Notes under the pieces: model-generated | What the model saw: the letters and a program-made list of their open reading frames with translations, nothing else | Told to the model about the DNA's origin: nothing | Database searches by the model: none | Position numbers and translations under genes: made by a program | Assembly: GCF_003177035.1 (NCBI RefSeq) | Contig: NZ_CP029488.1 | Span: 930,001 to 994,000 of the forward strand | From: Salinisphaera sp. LB1 | GTDB lineage: Bacteria; Pseudomonadota; Gammaproteobacteria; Nevskiales; Salinisphaeraceae | Length of the DNA: 64,000 nucleotides | Direction: 5' to 3' | In this document: piece after piece, positions 39,556 through 49,600 of the stretch | How positions within the stretch are numbered: position 1 is the first letter of the stretch | Layout: each line of letters begins with the position of its first letter

Positions 39556-40662
39556 TCAGAAATCAACGACGACGTCCGTCTTCGGACGGCTGCAGCAGGA
39601 CAGGATGTAACCGTCCTCGATGTCCTCCTCGGTGATCCCGCCGTTGTGATCCATCTCGACGTCGCCCGACTTGAGCCCGACGCGGCATGTGCCGCAGATC
39701 CCCATGCCGCAGGCCTTCGGAATATGCAGCCCGATCTTGGCCGCGGCCGCGTGGACGGTTTCGTTGGAATGAATGCGTATGCTCTTCGTGGTGCTGGTGA
39801 ATTCGACCCGGCGCAGATCGGCATCGTCGACTTCCTCGGCGTCGAGCTCGGCTTGTTCGGCCAGCTCGATCACGTCCTCCTGGACCGCGGCCGGCGTCGC
39901 GTTGAAGTGCTCTTCGTGATAGTGCGACATATCGAAGCCGCGCTTGCGCAGAATGCCCTTGATGGCGTTCATGTACGGCGTCGGACCGCAGCAGAAGATC
40001 TCGCGCTCCAGGAAATCGGGCACCATCAGCTCAAGCATGGGCTCGGTCAGAAACCCGCGGAAGCCGGCCCAGGATTCGCCTCGCTTGTCATCGTGCTCGC
40101 AGACGATGTTCAGCGTGAATTCGGGCAGCCGCGAGAACATATGGGCCAGCTCGCGATGATAGATGATGTCGTGCGGCGTACGCGCACTATGCACGAACTG
40201 CAGATCCACGGCGGCATTGGTATCAAAGAACCAGCGGGTCATCGACATGAGCGGCGTGATACCCACGCCGCCGGACAGCATCAGGAGCTTTTCCGCGGGA
40301 TAGTCGATGACATTGAAATTGCCAACCGGGCCGTGCACGGCCAGCACATCTCCGACGCCCACATTGTCGTGCAGCCAGTTGGAGACCTTGCCGTCGGGTA
40401 TGCGCTTGACGGTGATCGAGAAGCTGTAGGGAACCGAGGGCGAGCTGGAGATCGTGTAAGAACGCATGATCGACTCGCCGTCGATCTCCAGCTCCAGTGT
40501 CACGAACTGGCCCGGCTTGAAGAAGAACATGACCGGCTGTTCGGACATGAAGCAGAAAGTGCGGACGTCCGCGGTTTCCTGGATGACCTTGACGCAACGC
40601 ACGGTGTGACGACCGTTGGTCCAGGTCTGCGTGTTTACCGGATTGGAGAAGTTCATTGTCAT
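39556..40662 (-). CDS. gbcB: Glycine betaine monooxygenase, reductase subunit
   Basis: A 368-residue reductase that passes electrons from NAD(P)H through FAD and a [2Fe-2S] centre to GbcA. The FAD-binding RSYTISSSP (R-x-YS/T) is present, then the nucleotide-binding LSGGVGITPLMSM and FCCGPTPYMNAIKG. A C-terminal plant-type ferredoxin has CGMGICGTCRVGLKSG with a last Cys in LSCCSRPKTD. The start is the ATG at 40662 (MTMNFSN); the frame extends upstream without support. It is divergent from gbcA with about 370 bases between. Confidence 0.93.
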   Translation of the reverse strand: MTMNFSNPVNTQTWTNGRHTVRCVKVIQETADVRTFCFMSEQPVMFFFKPGQFVTLELEIDGESIMRSYTISSSPSVPYSFSITVKRIPDGKVSNWLHDNVGVGDVLAVHGPVGNFNVIDYPAEKLLMLSGGVGITPLMSMTRWFFDTNAAVDLQFVHSARTPHDIIYHRELAHMFSRLPEFTLNIVCEHDDKRGESWAGFRGFLTEPMLELMVPDFLEREIFCCGPTPYMNAIKGILRKRGFDMSHYHEEHFNATPAAVQEDVIELAEQAELDAEEVDDADLRRVEFTSTTKSIRIHSNETVHAAAAKIGLHIPKACGMGICGTCRVGLKSGDVEMDHNGGITEEDIEDGYILSCCSRPKTDVVVDF

Positions 40663-41030
40663 GGTATCGCCACTGAGCGGTGCAGGGGGGCGGCCCCTTG
40701 AGCTAGTCGGCCCGATTGACGGACCGTCATCCTGGGTTGGATTCTGGGCGCCCCGTGTGCGGGCGACTTTTCTGTAAGCGACACGCACTTATTCGAGGGC
40801 TCCATCCAGACGAATGGCTGATGCAATCGACGTCGCCTGGAGGATTCGCGATGTCGTTACCAGACAACTCGAGTTGTAAGGCGTGTTTTACACTGAAATT
40901 TAAGTTCAGGCATGTCCCGTATCAACACGGCTCCGTATGATCAGAAATATGGGTTGTACGGCCGTGTCGACGATATGCGCCAGACGTGCCGTCGCTACGT
41001 GTAAAGACGGCATGCAATGAGGAAGTCCCC

Positions 41031-42320
41031 ATGGATTTGACAGCTCGTTCCCCGCTCGAAGACCCGCTATCCGGCATTGGCGAAACAGTAGCGGCCATGC
41101 TTCAGGCACGCGCACGCAACTATTCGTTGCCGCAGCCGTTCTATAACGACGAGCGCCTGTTCGCGTTGGACATGAAGAATATTTTTGAGAAGGAGTGGCT
41201 ATTCGCCGGCATGACCTGCGAGATCCCCAAGAAGGGGTGTTTTCTCACCGTCAACGTCGGCAGCAACTCCGTGATCGTCGTGCGCGGCGATGAGGGCACG
41301 ATCCATGCCTTCCATAACGTCTGCCGTCACCGCGGTTCGCGTCTGTGCAGTCAGGCCAAGGGCAAGGTTGCCAAGCTGGTCTGCCCCTATCACCAGTGGA
41401 CCTACGAACTCAACGGGCAGCTGCTGTTCGCCGGCACCGACATGGGCGCCGACTTCGACATGTCGGCCTATGGCCTCAAACCGGTACACGTGCGCACGGC
41501 GGGCGGCTTCATCTTCATCTGTCTGGCCGAGGAACCGCCGGAACTCGAGGCGTTCCAACGTGCGCTCGACGAGTATCTGGGTCCGCACGGCATGGACGAC
41601 GTCAAGGTGGCCGCCGAGTCGGACATCATCGAGCAGGCCAACTGGAAGCTGGTGATCGAGAACAACCGGGAGTGCTATCACTGCAACGGCGCGCATCCGG
41701 AGCTTTTGAACTCGCTCTACGAGTTCGACGACACCGACGACCCCCGCGCCACGCCAGAATACAAGCAGGTCGTCGAGCGCAAGCAGAGCGACTGGGAAGC
41801 CGAGTGCATTCCCTGGCAGCTCAAGCGCTTCGGCAAGCGCAACCGGATCACGCGGACGCCGCTGGTAGAAGGCACGGTCTCGATGACCCCGGACGGCCAG
41901 CAGGGCGTCAGAAAACTGATGGGGCGACTGACCAGCCCCGACATGGGATCTCTGCGCATTCTGCATCTGCCCAATTCGTGGAATCACGTCATGGGCGATC
42001 ACGCGGTGGTGTTTCGGGTGACCCCGGTCGGACCGCAGGAAACGCGGGTGACCACAAAGTGGCTGGTGAACAAGGATGCCCAGGAAGGCGTGGACTACGA
42101 TCCCGCGTCGCTGCGCAAGGTGTGGGACGCCACCAATGACCAGGATCGTCGGCTCGCCGAGGAAAACCAGCGCGGCATCAACTCGATCGGCTATGAGCCT
42201 GGCCCGTATTCCAAGACCTTCGAATTCGGCATCATCGATTTCCTCGACTGGTACAGCGAACGAATGCTAACCCATCTGGGAAGCGAATCCCCGGCGTTGC
42301 AGCTCGCCAACGCGCAATAA
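41031..42320 (+). CDS. gbcA: Glycine betaine monooxygenase, Rieske oxygenase subunit
   Basis: A 429-residue Rieske non-haem iron oxygenase that demethylates glycine betaine to dimethylglycine and formaldehyde. The Rieske site is CRHRGSRLCSQAKG ... CPYHQWTYE (C-x-H, C-x2-H). The mononuclear iron site is in ENNRECYHCNGAHPELL, with the bridging Glu/Asp region preceding it. GAGGAAG lies before the ATG at 41031. It diverges from gbcB. The upstream region probably holds GbdR-type sites, but I could not define them. Confidence 0.94.
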   Translation: MDLTARSPLEDPLSGIGETVAAMLQARARNYSLPQPFYNDERLFALDMKNIFEKEWLFAGMTCEIPKKGCFLTVNVGSNSVIVVRGDEGTIHAFHNVCRHRGSRLCSQAKGKVAKLVCPYHQWTYELNGQLLFAGTDMGADFDMSAYGLKPVHVRTAGGFIFICLAEEPPELEAFQRALDEYLGPHGMDDVKVAAESDIIEQANWKLVIENNRECYHCNGAHPELLNSLYEFDDTDDPRATPEYKQVVERKQSDWEAECIPWQLKRFGKRNRITRTPLVEGTVSMTPDGQQGVRKLMGRLTSPDMGSLRILHLPNSWNHVMGDHAVVFRVTPVGPQETRVTTKWLVNKDAQEGVDYDPASLRKVWDATNDQDRRLAEENQRGINSIGYEPGPYSKTFEFGIIDFLDWYSERMLTHLGSESPALQLANAQ

Positions 42321-42339
42321 GCCGCTGATCGGCCCTGAT

Positions 42340-42366
42340 ACGTGCGAACCGGCCGGGTTCGCACGT
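42340..42366 (+). terminator. Hairpin after gbcA
   Basis: A perfect 11-bp stem ACGTGCGAACC with loop GGCCG lies 20 bases after the gbcA stop. There is no T-run, so termination is inferred. Confidence 0.55.
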
Positions 42367-43304
42367 ACCCCAGTTGTATCAGGCCACTCTGAGGGCGAGT
42401 TTCACGCCGACAATAGGGCACAGACCCTGCGTGTTCGCCGCAGATCAGACCCATGTGGAATAACAGTGAAAAATGGGTTTGAGGCACTATCCGGCGCGGC
42501 CTTTTGACAGCCGGCAGGCGTCGAGCGGTTTGGCGCAATATCGCCCAGCCGCGATCGAGTAGCGAAATCCGAAAGCGCGTTTCGTGCACGGTTGGACGAC
42601 GCCGCCCAACCCAGGGCGCCACGGTACCGCGGGGCCATTTTTCGGCTTTCTCGCCCCTTACCCTTTGTCGATCGCGGCATATTTGGTGACGCCCACGCGG
42701 CCGGCCTCGCGTGATGCCCGGACGATCAGCGATTCGGGTTTGACCGGCGCCTTTTTTCGTAATGCTCCGAGGCGGTGGGCGCCAAGTCGCGTGCCGGCGA
42801 GCATCACGAATCATCACCCGGTTGCCTGGCCGTCCGAACCAGCCCTATCCCAACTCGAAGTAGCGAATTTACGGAACGCTATTGCTTTATCCTCACTTCA
42901 CCATTTTTCTTAAGAAAATTTTTAGATATGAATCACGTATGTCCCAGGACAAGCTGGCATATCATAGGATTCAAGGCTCCCTAGGACGGTTTTTATTTCG
43001 AATAAAACGGACTCCCGTACAGACGGTTTTTGTAACCGGCTTCGAACTCCTGTTTTGGACGAAAGTACTACAGAGATATATCTACTTTTCTTGCTAAATC
43101 AGGGTTAGCATACGGTGTATGAATACATGCGCCTCAGTACCCACCATCAACAGCGACTGACAACGGCTGAGCCTCAGTACGTCATTGGGAAACGCCACAT
43201 GTCCGTCCTGGCGACTACGTGCGTATCGATTTCCATCCTTTGACGACACAATCCGTACATTGGGGCACTGCGGCCGAACTATCCGGCGCTTAGAAACGAC
43301 CTAT
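42367..43304. other. Intergenic stretch between gbcA and the second GlxA-type regulator
   Basis: No convincing gene. The left half is GC-rich with a weak minus-strand frame (including SREAGRVGVTKYAAIDKG near 42690) that I do not recognise. The right half, from about 42850, turns AT-rich. Just before the regulator there is a 10-bp direct repeat GCCTCAGTAC at 43131-43140 and 43171-43180. Confidence 0.45.
43131..43180. promoter_or_regulatory. Direct repeat GCCTCAGTAC spaced 40 bp, possible operator
   Basis: Two identical 10-mers start 40 bases apart, close to four helical turns, 125-174 bases before the start of the GlxA/AraC regulator. AraC-type proteins often bind direct repeats on one DNA face. 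That it is a binding site is inference; nothing else in this gap explains it. Confidence 0.35.
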
Positions 43305-44339
43305 ATGCAGCAAGCAAAGTTTCATAACCCACAGCCGACACGCATCGGCTTCCTTGTCGTGCCGAACTACTCGGCGATCGCCTTCTCTACCGCGATCGAC
43401 CCATTGCGCATGGCTAACCAACTGGCCGGCATACCGCTATATGAGTGGTCCGTGATCAGCCTCGACGGTCAGCCCGTGCCTGCCAGTAATGGGTTGGCAG
43501 TCTCGCCTAATACGGATATTAACAACGCCGGAAAACTGGACATGCTGTTCGTTTGTGGCGGGATCGATATTCGCGATTGCTGCGACCAAAGACTTCTGCG
43601 CTGGCTGCAATCGCTGGCCGCGCAACACGTCGAACTCGGGGCCATTTGCACTGGCACCTATCTGCTTGCACGCGCACAACTATTGCGTGGCTATCGCTGC
43701 ACCATCCATTGGGAAAATATCTCCAGCATTGACGAAGAGCACCAGTTTCCCGATACGGTATTCACGTCCGAGTTGTTCGTGATAGACCGCGATCGCTATA
43801 CCTGCACGGGCGGTATCGCGCCGCTGGATATGATGCTCAACATCATTGGGCAGCAGAAAAGCCGTTCGCTCGCGGAAACAATCTGCGAAGAGTTCATCCA
43901 TGAACGTATTCGCAATGTAAGCGACATGCAGCGTATTCCGCTTCGCGTACACCTCGGTACGAGCCAGCCCAAGCTCGTGGATACCGTCTCGCTCATGGAA
44001 TCGAACATCGAGGAACCACTAAGCCTGAACGATCTCGCGCGGCTGGTCGGTGTCTCGCGGCGCCAGCTCGAACGGCTGTTTAAAAAGCATTTGAACTGCG
44101 CGCCGACCCGCTATTATCTGGAGCTGCGGCTCAACCGCGCGCGCCAGTTACTGCTGCAGACAAATCTCTCGATTATCGACGTAGCATTGGCATGCGGCTT
44201 TACCTCCCCACCGCACTTCAGCAAATGCTATCAACATTTTTTTGGCCATACCCCGAGTCAGGAGCGACGCGGTCATGCCGCCAGCCGCGGACATACGGCG
44301 ACAAGCGCAGCGCGACCGGCATCAGCTCACGATCCTTGA
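43305..44339 (+). CDS. GlxA/AraC-family regulator near gbcA (GbdR-like)
   Basis: A 344-residue regulator with a DJ-1/PfpI-like domain (RIGFLVVPNYSAIAFSTAID, LGAICTGTYLLARAQLLRGY) and a C-terminal AraC DNA-binding domain (LARLVGVSRRQLERLFKKHL, VALACGFTSPPHFSKCYQHF, with GHTPSQERR). The ATG at 43305 (MQQAKFHNPQPTRIG) fits the usual GbdR N-terminus better than the long frame from 43185. Placement next to gbcA and the match to GbdR shape suggest control of betaine catabolism by dimethylglycine or betaine. It differs clearly from the regulator at 36799. Confidence 0.9.
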   Translation: MQQAKFHNPQPTRIGFLVVPNYSAIAFSTAIDPLRMANQLAGIPLYEWSVISLDGQPVPASNGLAVSPNTDINNAGKLDMLFVCGGIDIRDCCDQRLLRWLQSLAAQHVELGAICTGTYLLARAQLLRGYRCTIHWENISSIDEEHQFPDTVFTSELFVIDRDRYTCTGGIAPLDMMLNIIGQQKSRSLAETICEEFIHERIRNVSDMQRIPLRVHLGTSQPKLVDTVSLMESNIEEPLSLNDLARLVGVSRRQLERLFKKHLNCAPTRYYLELRLNRARQLLLQTNLSIIDVALACGFTSPPHFSKCYQHFFGHTPSQERRGHAASRGHTATSAARPASAHDP

Positions 44340-44395
44340 TACCAACCAAAGACACAGCCACTAGATGTGATATTGCCGACTCGGCGCCAAGGGGC

Positions 44396-45300
44396 TCATG
44401 TAGCGCCTTGGGGTCGATAGGGCATCTGGTGGTGCTTAAGCACGCCATAAGCGAGATGGACGAGCTTGCGCATGGCGCCGCCGAGGGCGCTCATATCGCT
44501 TTTACCGCGTGCTGTTAAGCGTTGATACTGGGCCGCGATATCCGGGTTGTGTTTGGTGCTGACGATGGCGGCCATATAGAGCAGTTGTCGCAGTTTAGGG
44601 CCTGTTGCCGTTTCGTGCGAGTCCGCGCCAAGCGCTGTTTTGCGGCAAGACGAGGCGTAGTGCGCGCCGTGCAGTGACTCTGCACAAGCGTGCTACAACG
44701 CTGGATTGCCGCAAAACAGCGCTTGTCCCGAAGGGTTGGGCCGCAAATCGCGCCCGGCGGCGTTGCGAGTCTGGGTCGTGGCACGCCACGACGCGGCGAC
44801 TCGCGCCTTGCCGGACACGATTTGCGGACTCCAACGCGGCGCTCGAACGAAACGGCAACAGGCCCTAGGCTTGCCGGCCTTGGATAGACGCGGCGGCCCA
44901 TGGACCGAACTTCCCGAATCCCACGGCACCGGGATGACGCCGATGAAGGCCGCGGCTTGGCGGGCACTGGTGAAGTCGCGGCTTCGCAGTGTGGCCAGCA
45001 GGCGCCGCGATACGGTGGGGCCAATGCCGGGCACCGACTCTAATAAAGCGCGATCTTTTTTCAGCGCGGGATGGCGATCGATATGATCGTCAATATCGCG
45101 CGTCAACCGATCGCGTTCGGCCCGTAGCGCGTCGAGCACCGTATCGATCGACGCGATGATCTCTTGGGCCTGAACGACCTCGGCCTTTTCCCGGCGATTG
45201 CGCTCGCGTTGAATATCTTTATCGAGCGCCTCAAGACGGGCGAGACGCGCTTTGAGTCCACGCACCGCCGTAAGTTCGGGCTGCCACGGCCCAGCTCGAC
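44396..45300 (-). pseudogene. IS110-family transposase remnant, interrupted by a MITE-like element
   Basis: The middle and C-terminal parts of an IS110/IS116 transposase are recognisable. LKARLARLEALDKDIQRERN and the helix-hairpin-helix LESVPGIGPTVSRRLLATL, then ARQAAAFIGVIPVPWDSGSS, end at AGKP. The reading stops inside the 268-bp element at 44598-44865 and resumes beyond it with KLRQLLYMAAIVSTKHNPDI, ending at a stop at 44396. Excising the element plus one TA joins AGKP to KLRQ in frame, as in intact transposases. The N-terminal catalytic DEDD region is missing or unrecognisable to the right of about 45300. Confidence 0.88.
44598..44865. repeat. MITE-like palindromic element, copy 2 (inside the IS110 transposase)
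   Basis: 268 bp with the same GGGCCTGTTGCCGTTTCG termini as copy 1 at 2265-2545 but in the opposite orientation, flanked by TA at 44596-44597 and 44866-44867. The two copies agree over most of their length, including the AGCGCTGTTTTGCGGCAA arms, and differ mainly in the centre. Confidence 0.88.
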
Positions 45301-45539
45301 GAGCCGCGCCCTAGACCATATGGCTTGCACCGCAATCCATGATGCTCTTGGGATCGGCCAAATTCTTTTTGGTACAGATGTTTGGCGATGCAATTCATAC
45401 AGGCAAGATGAACGCATTCCATGCCACGCTTTGCGCCGGTTTCACCTGCATCCGCCGGACCAACCGTGGCGGCGCGCTGATCGCGTCGCCACGGCTCGAC
45501 CGCTTACCAAGCGTGAAGAAGGCTCATACCACTGGCGCC

Positions 45540-46505
45540 TCAGGTCGCGCAGTGCCGCGCCGCGTTGCCATTCGTGGGACTATCGGCGGCGGCCGGATCG
45601 CCAGGCACCGGCAGGCCATGCTGACGACAAGCGGCACCCAGGGTATTGAGCAATAGACAGGCGATCGTCATTGGGCCCACGCCGCCCGGCACCGGGGTGA
45701 TGGCGCCCGCCGTTTTCCTCGCTTCGGCGAACGCGACATCGCCAACCAGTCGCTGCTTGCCGGACGAACTGCATTCGACGCGATTGATACCCACATCAAT
45801 CACGGTCGCACCGGGTTTGATCCAGTCGCCGCGCACGGTGCCGGCACGCCCGACGGCCACCACCAGAATATCTGCGGTGCGGGCCAGAGCAGGAAGATCG
45901 CGTGTTTTGATATGCGCCATGGTCACCGTGCATTCGGCGCGCAGCAGCAGACTGGCCACAGGTTTGCCGACAATATTGGAACAGCCGATCACAACCGCGT
46001 GCAGACCGGCCAGATCATCCCCGCGCACATGTTCGATTAGCATCTGGCAAGCCATCGGCGTGCAGGGAACCACGGCATTGCCGCCGTTCCAGAGGCGCCC
46101 GGTATTGACCTCATGGAAACCATCTACGTCCTTGCTCGGATCGATGGCTGAGAGTACGGGGGCGACACGAATCTGCGGCGGCAATGGCAGTTGCACGAGG
46201 ATACCGTGAACTCGTGGGTCGGCATTCAGTTCCTCGATCAGCTGGAGCAGCGACTCCTCGCTCGTGGTTTCCGGCATGTTGTATTCGAAGGAGTACATGC
46301 CGGCCTGGATGGTCTGCCGACGTTTGTTGCGCACATACACCTGGCTTGCCGGATCCGCACCGACCAGTACCACCGCCAAACCCGGCGTCACCGAGTACTC
46401 GGTAGCGAGCACCGCGACCTGGCGCGCGACCCGGGCACGCGTCGCAGCGGCCAGGGCCTTGCCTTCGATATAAGTGGCGTTAGGCATGCCTTCCGGATGA
46501 TTCAT
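45540..46505 (-). CDS. folD: Bifunctional methylene-THF dehydrogenase/methenyl-THF cyclohydrolase
   Basis: A 321-residue cytoplasmic enzyme that oxidises 5,10-methylene-THF to 10-formyl-THF. The catalytic lysine is in [14 protein letters not shown], the substrate loop in [12 protein letters not shown] and [18 protein letters not shown], the NADP loop in [20 protein letters not shown], and [15 protein letters not shown] at the end. The start taken is 46505, which overlaps the end of the dimethylglycine-dehydrogenase-type gene, so the two are coupled. The C-terminal ~30 residues are poorly conserved. With PurU it forms a route from methylene-THF to formate. Confidence 0.93.
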   Translation of the reverse strand: MNHPEGMPNATYIEGKALAAATRARVARQVAVLATEYSVTPGLAVVLVGADPASQVYVRNKRRQTIQAGMYSFEYNMPETTSEESLLQLIEELNADPRVHGILVQLPLPPQIRVAPVLSAIDPSKDVDGFHEVNTGRLWNGGNAVVPCTPMACQMLIEHVRGDDLAGLHAVVIGCSNIVGKPVASLLLRAECTVTMAHIKTRDLPALARTADILVVAVGRAGTVRGDWIKPGATVIDVGINRVECSSSGKQRLVGDVAFAEARKTAGAITPVPGGVGPMTIACLLLNTLGAACRQHGLPVPGDPAAADSPTNGNAARHCAT

Positions 46506-46516
46506 ACCGGCAGCCC

Positions 46517-49129
46517 TCAGGCGTGACGACGGGAGCGCTCGGGCAACGGGCTCGACGCCTCGCCCAGACCTTTCAAACGCGTGTTGTCCGGATCGTAGAG
46601 ACCGCGACAGCCCACGGCCTCCACCCGGACCGGATAAGGCTGACCGAAATACTCGAGCACCAGATCGCGGCCCTCCTCTGCGTACTGCCACGGCAGATAA
46701 CCCAGCGCGATGTTCTTACCGACCGAGGGACCGAAGGCAATGCTTGTCGCATATGAACGTCGCCCCAACTCATCGACCGGCACCTCGCCGGTTTCCGGAT
46801 CGAGAATCGGCCAACTGCCCACGGGATAGCGTGCAACACCATTCCGGTCGACGTTTTCCAGCATGGTCATGGTGCACAGATACGCCGGCTGATGCGTTCG
46901 CTCACGCTGCGTCAGATAGGCTTCCTTGCCATGGAACTCGGCCGCTTTGACTTTCGGTCGCGACAGGCCAGCCTCATACAGATTGTAATCCGTGAGCAAA
47001 TCTGCGTTCTGCAGGCGCAAGCTCTTTTCCAGCCGGCGACTGCTGGCATAGGTTTCGATACCAACCGGTGTGACACCGGCTTCGAACAACAGATCCCAGA
47101 GCGTCAGACCGTAGGAAAACGGCATGTACAGTTCCCAGCCCAATTCCCCGACATAAGAGATTCGGAATGCCCACACGGGCAAGCCGCGCACGCTGATCTC
47201 GCGCGCGGTGGCAAAGGGGAAGCCGGTCTCGCTCAGGCCGTCCGGGTCGTCGGCCAACGTCTGCAGCACTTTGCGTGCATTCGGCCCCCAGAGGCCGAGA
47301 GTCGCCAGCGAATCGGTGCGGTCCTCGATGTGAATAGTCGCGCCGCGCGACTCGGCCATGCGCTGAATCCAGACCAGATCGCGCGAACCGGTGCCGCCGC
47401 CACAGACCACGCGATAACAATCGTCGGCCAGACGAATAATGGTCAGATCAGCGCGGATACCGCCCGCGTGATCGAGGAAATGCGTATAGACGCCCTTGCC
47501 GATCGGCGTGGTGCCGCCGACCTTGGCCACCGACAGATACTCAAGCAGAGCTTCGGCGTCCGGTCCGGACACGTCAAAGATGGCGAAGTGGGACAGATTG
47601 ATCATGCCCACGTCGTCGGACATTTTCAGTTGCTCGGCATTGGACACGCGCCAAAAATGGCGGTCATCCCATTCGTTGGCGCGCTCGGGAACACGATCAC
47701 CGTAGGTCTCGAGCAGATGTTCATTGGCGGCATAGCCGTGCGCGCGTTCCCAGCCGGCCGACTCCATGAAATAGCCACCCAGCTCCTTCTCGCGCGACCA
47801 GAACGGGCTACGGCGCATGTTGCGGCCGTTTTCATACGGCTCGCTTGGATGTACGGCTGGATTATAGATCTTCTTGGCGGTCTCGTAGACGCGCCCGTAG
47901 ACGTAGCTGGGGGTCTTCTGGATCGGATAGAAACGGGCAATGTCGATGTCGCAAGGGTCGACTTCCGGCTTGCCGTGGGTCATCCAGTCGGCCAGCACCT
48001 TGCCCATGCCCGGTCCGTCCTTGACCCAGACCGCTTCGCCGAACCACAGGCCGCGCGTCTCCGGCGATTCGCCCAGCAGTGAACCGCCATCGACCGAGAC
48101 CGACATCAGACCGTTGAACGAGTTCTTGTCGTCCCAGCCGATATCACCGAGGATCGGCATGATCTCGACCGCACGCTCGTAGGCGCTCATCACCTGCTCG
48201 ATGTCGAGATCGCGCATGGAGGGCGACATCCGGGCCTCGCCGGGCTCGGCGATATCCTTCACGTAGACCAGCCGCGGATCGTCCTGTTCGTAATAACCCC
48301 ATTCCAGCTTGCCGCCCTCGCTGGTCGTCGGGTCGCCAGTATCGCGCATGTACGAGGAATTACCCTGATCCCGAAACAGCGGATAGCCGATCTCCTTGCC
48401 GGTCCCGGCGAACTCCTCATACGGGCCAAAGAACATCAGCGGGTGTTCGAACGGCATCAACGGCATCTTCGCACCCGCCATTTCGGCGAGTGGCGGACCC
48501 CAGATGCCGGCAGACAATACGACGATCGAGGTCTTGATATAGCCGCGGTGGGTCTCGACGCCGCAGATACGACCGTTCTGTACGTCGATCGACAGCGCCG
48601 GCGTATTGGCAAAGGTGGTGAGCTTACCGCTCGCCCTCGCCTGTTCGACCAGCTCGCCGGCGACCCGCTGGGATCTCGGCACAACAAGCCCGGCGTCCGG
48701 ATCCCACATTGCGCCCTGGATCAGACTTTCCTCGACAAGCGGGAAACGCTGCTTGACCTCTCGCGGGCTAATCAGCGAAACATTGGTACCGAATGCCTTG
48801 CCCGAACCGACCTTGCGTTCGAGCTCCGCCATGCGCTCGTCGTCCCCGGTCCGGGCGACCTCGATGCCGCCAACGCGGCTGTAGTGGCCTAGCGACTCGT
48901 AGAACTTGCGACTATAGACCGTGGTGTAGCACGACATTCTGTCGTGCGAGGTCATGTAGCAGAAATCCGACGCATGCGAGGTTGAACTGATATCCGACGG
49001 AATGGCGGACTTATCGAGGCCGACGATATTGCGCCAACCCTGCTCGATCAGATGATGCGCCACGGACGCGCCGACAATGCCGCCCTGACCGACGATGACA
49101 ACGTCTGCTTTTTCGGGGAACCGCGCCAT
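46517..49129 (-). CDS. Dimethylglycine/sarcosine dehydrogenase-type flavoprotein with GcvT domain
   Basis: An 870-residue enzyme. An N-terminal FAD-dependent amine oxidase domain ([36 protein letters not shown] near the flavin site) covers about 1-400. A GcvT-type THF-binding domain with a C-terminal barrel follows ([54 protein letters not shown]). This architecture is that of dimethylglycine dehydrogenase or sarcosine dehydrogenase, which give the one-carbon unit to THF. Context (GbcAB makes dimethylglycine; SoxBDAG takes sarcosine) favours dimethylglycine. Pseudomonas uses unrelated DgcAB for this step. Its end overlaps folD. Confidence 0.88.
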   Translation of the reverse strand: MARFPEKADVVIVGQGGIVGASVAHHLIEQGWRNIVGLDKSAIPSDISSTSHASDFCYMTSHDRMSCYTTVYSRKFYESLGHYSRVGGIEVARTGDDERMAELERKVGSGKAFGTNVSLISPREVKQRFPLVEESLIQGAMWDPDAGLVVPRSQRVAGELVEQARASGKLTTFANTPALSIDVQNGRICGVETHRGYIKTSIVVLSAGIWGPPLAEMAGAKMPLMPFEHPLMFFGPYEEFAGTGKEIGYPLFRDQGNSSYMRDTGDPTTSEGGKLEWGYYEQDDPRLVYVKDIAEPGEARMSPSMRDLDIEQVMSAYERAVEIMPILGDIGWDDKNSFNGLMSVSVDGGSLLGESPETRGLWFGEAVWVKDGPGMGKVLADWMTHGKPEVDPCDIDIARFYPIQKTPSYVYGRVYETAKKIYNPAVHPSEPYENGRNMRRSPFWSREKELGGYFMESAGWERAHGYAANEHLLETYGDRVPERANEWDDRHFWRVSNAEQLKMSDDVGMINLSHFAIFDVSGPDAEALLEYLSVAKVGGTTPIGKGVYTHFLDHAGGIRADLTIIRLADDCYRVVCGGGTGSRDLVWIQRMAESRGATIHIEDRTDSLATLGLWGPNARKVLQTLADDPDGLSETGFPFATAREISVRGLPVWAFRISYVGELGWELYMPFSYGLTLWDLLFEAGVTPVGIETYASSRRLEKSLRLQNADLLTDYNLYEAGLSRPKVKAAEFHGKEAYLTQRERTHQPAYLCTMTMLENVDRNGVARYPVGSWPILDPETGEVPVDELGRRSYATSIAFGPSVGKNIALGYLPWQYAEEGRDLVLEYFGQPYPVRVEAVGCRGLYDPDNTRLKGLGEASSPLPERSRRHA

Positions 49130-49189
49130 TAACGTTCTCCTCTCACTTTCGTTTCTGATTGCTGTAATTGCACTGGTAATAATTTGGGG

Positions 49190-49600
49190 TGCTCGAACCG
49201 CCGACGTTGCCCGTATCCGGCCATTGGACGTCCAACCGACTCATTCGCACATGGCGCCAGCTTTCGGCACCCCGACCTGATTGAACGTAATTGATAGACC
49301 AACCGGCGATACCGAGCTCCGTATTCCCGCGCTTCGGCGTCATATCGTCGACCCGCGTATCGGAGTTGAGCCACGATGGCTCCGCGAATCGACCCATCAA
49401 GCGACTGTTCTTTTTGAGAAAGCGAGTCGAGGCACCGAGCCCGATATTGAGTCTCTTTCGTCGACCCAGAAGACCGCGAATACCTGCATGCACCGGCAGA
49501 TTGACACCGTGGCTGCGGCGTATGCGCGCCATCCGGTTGCCGATCATCGTGGTATCGAAACAGAACCGGCTCACCATGGGCCCGGCAAAAAAGCACTGGG
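49190..49600 (-). pseudogene. Decayed methylenetetrahydrofolate reductase-like gene
   Basis: The minus strand reads MVSRFCFDTTMIGNRM, ARIRRSHGVNLPVHAGIRGL, LGASTRFLKKNSRLMGRFAE and later LGIAGWSINYVQSGRGAESW. These follow the order of the conserved C-terminal half of a MetF-like protein (Q/R-FCFD, LPVHVGI, GASxRFLKKN, a closing TFN-like strand). No start or complete frame exists; the upstream part to about 50200 is scrambled in all frames. It would have linked methylene-THF and methyl-THF next to the GcvT-like proteins. The assignment rests on motif memory, not alignment. Confidence 0.5.
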
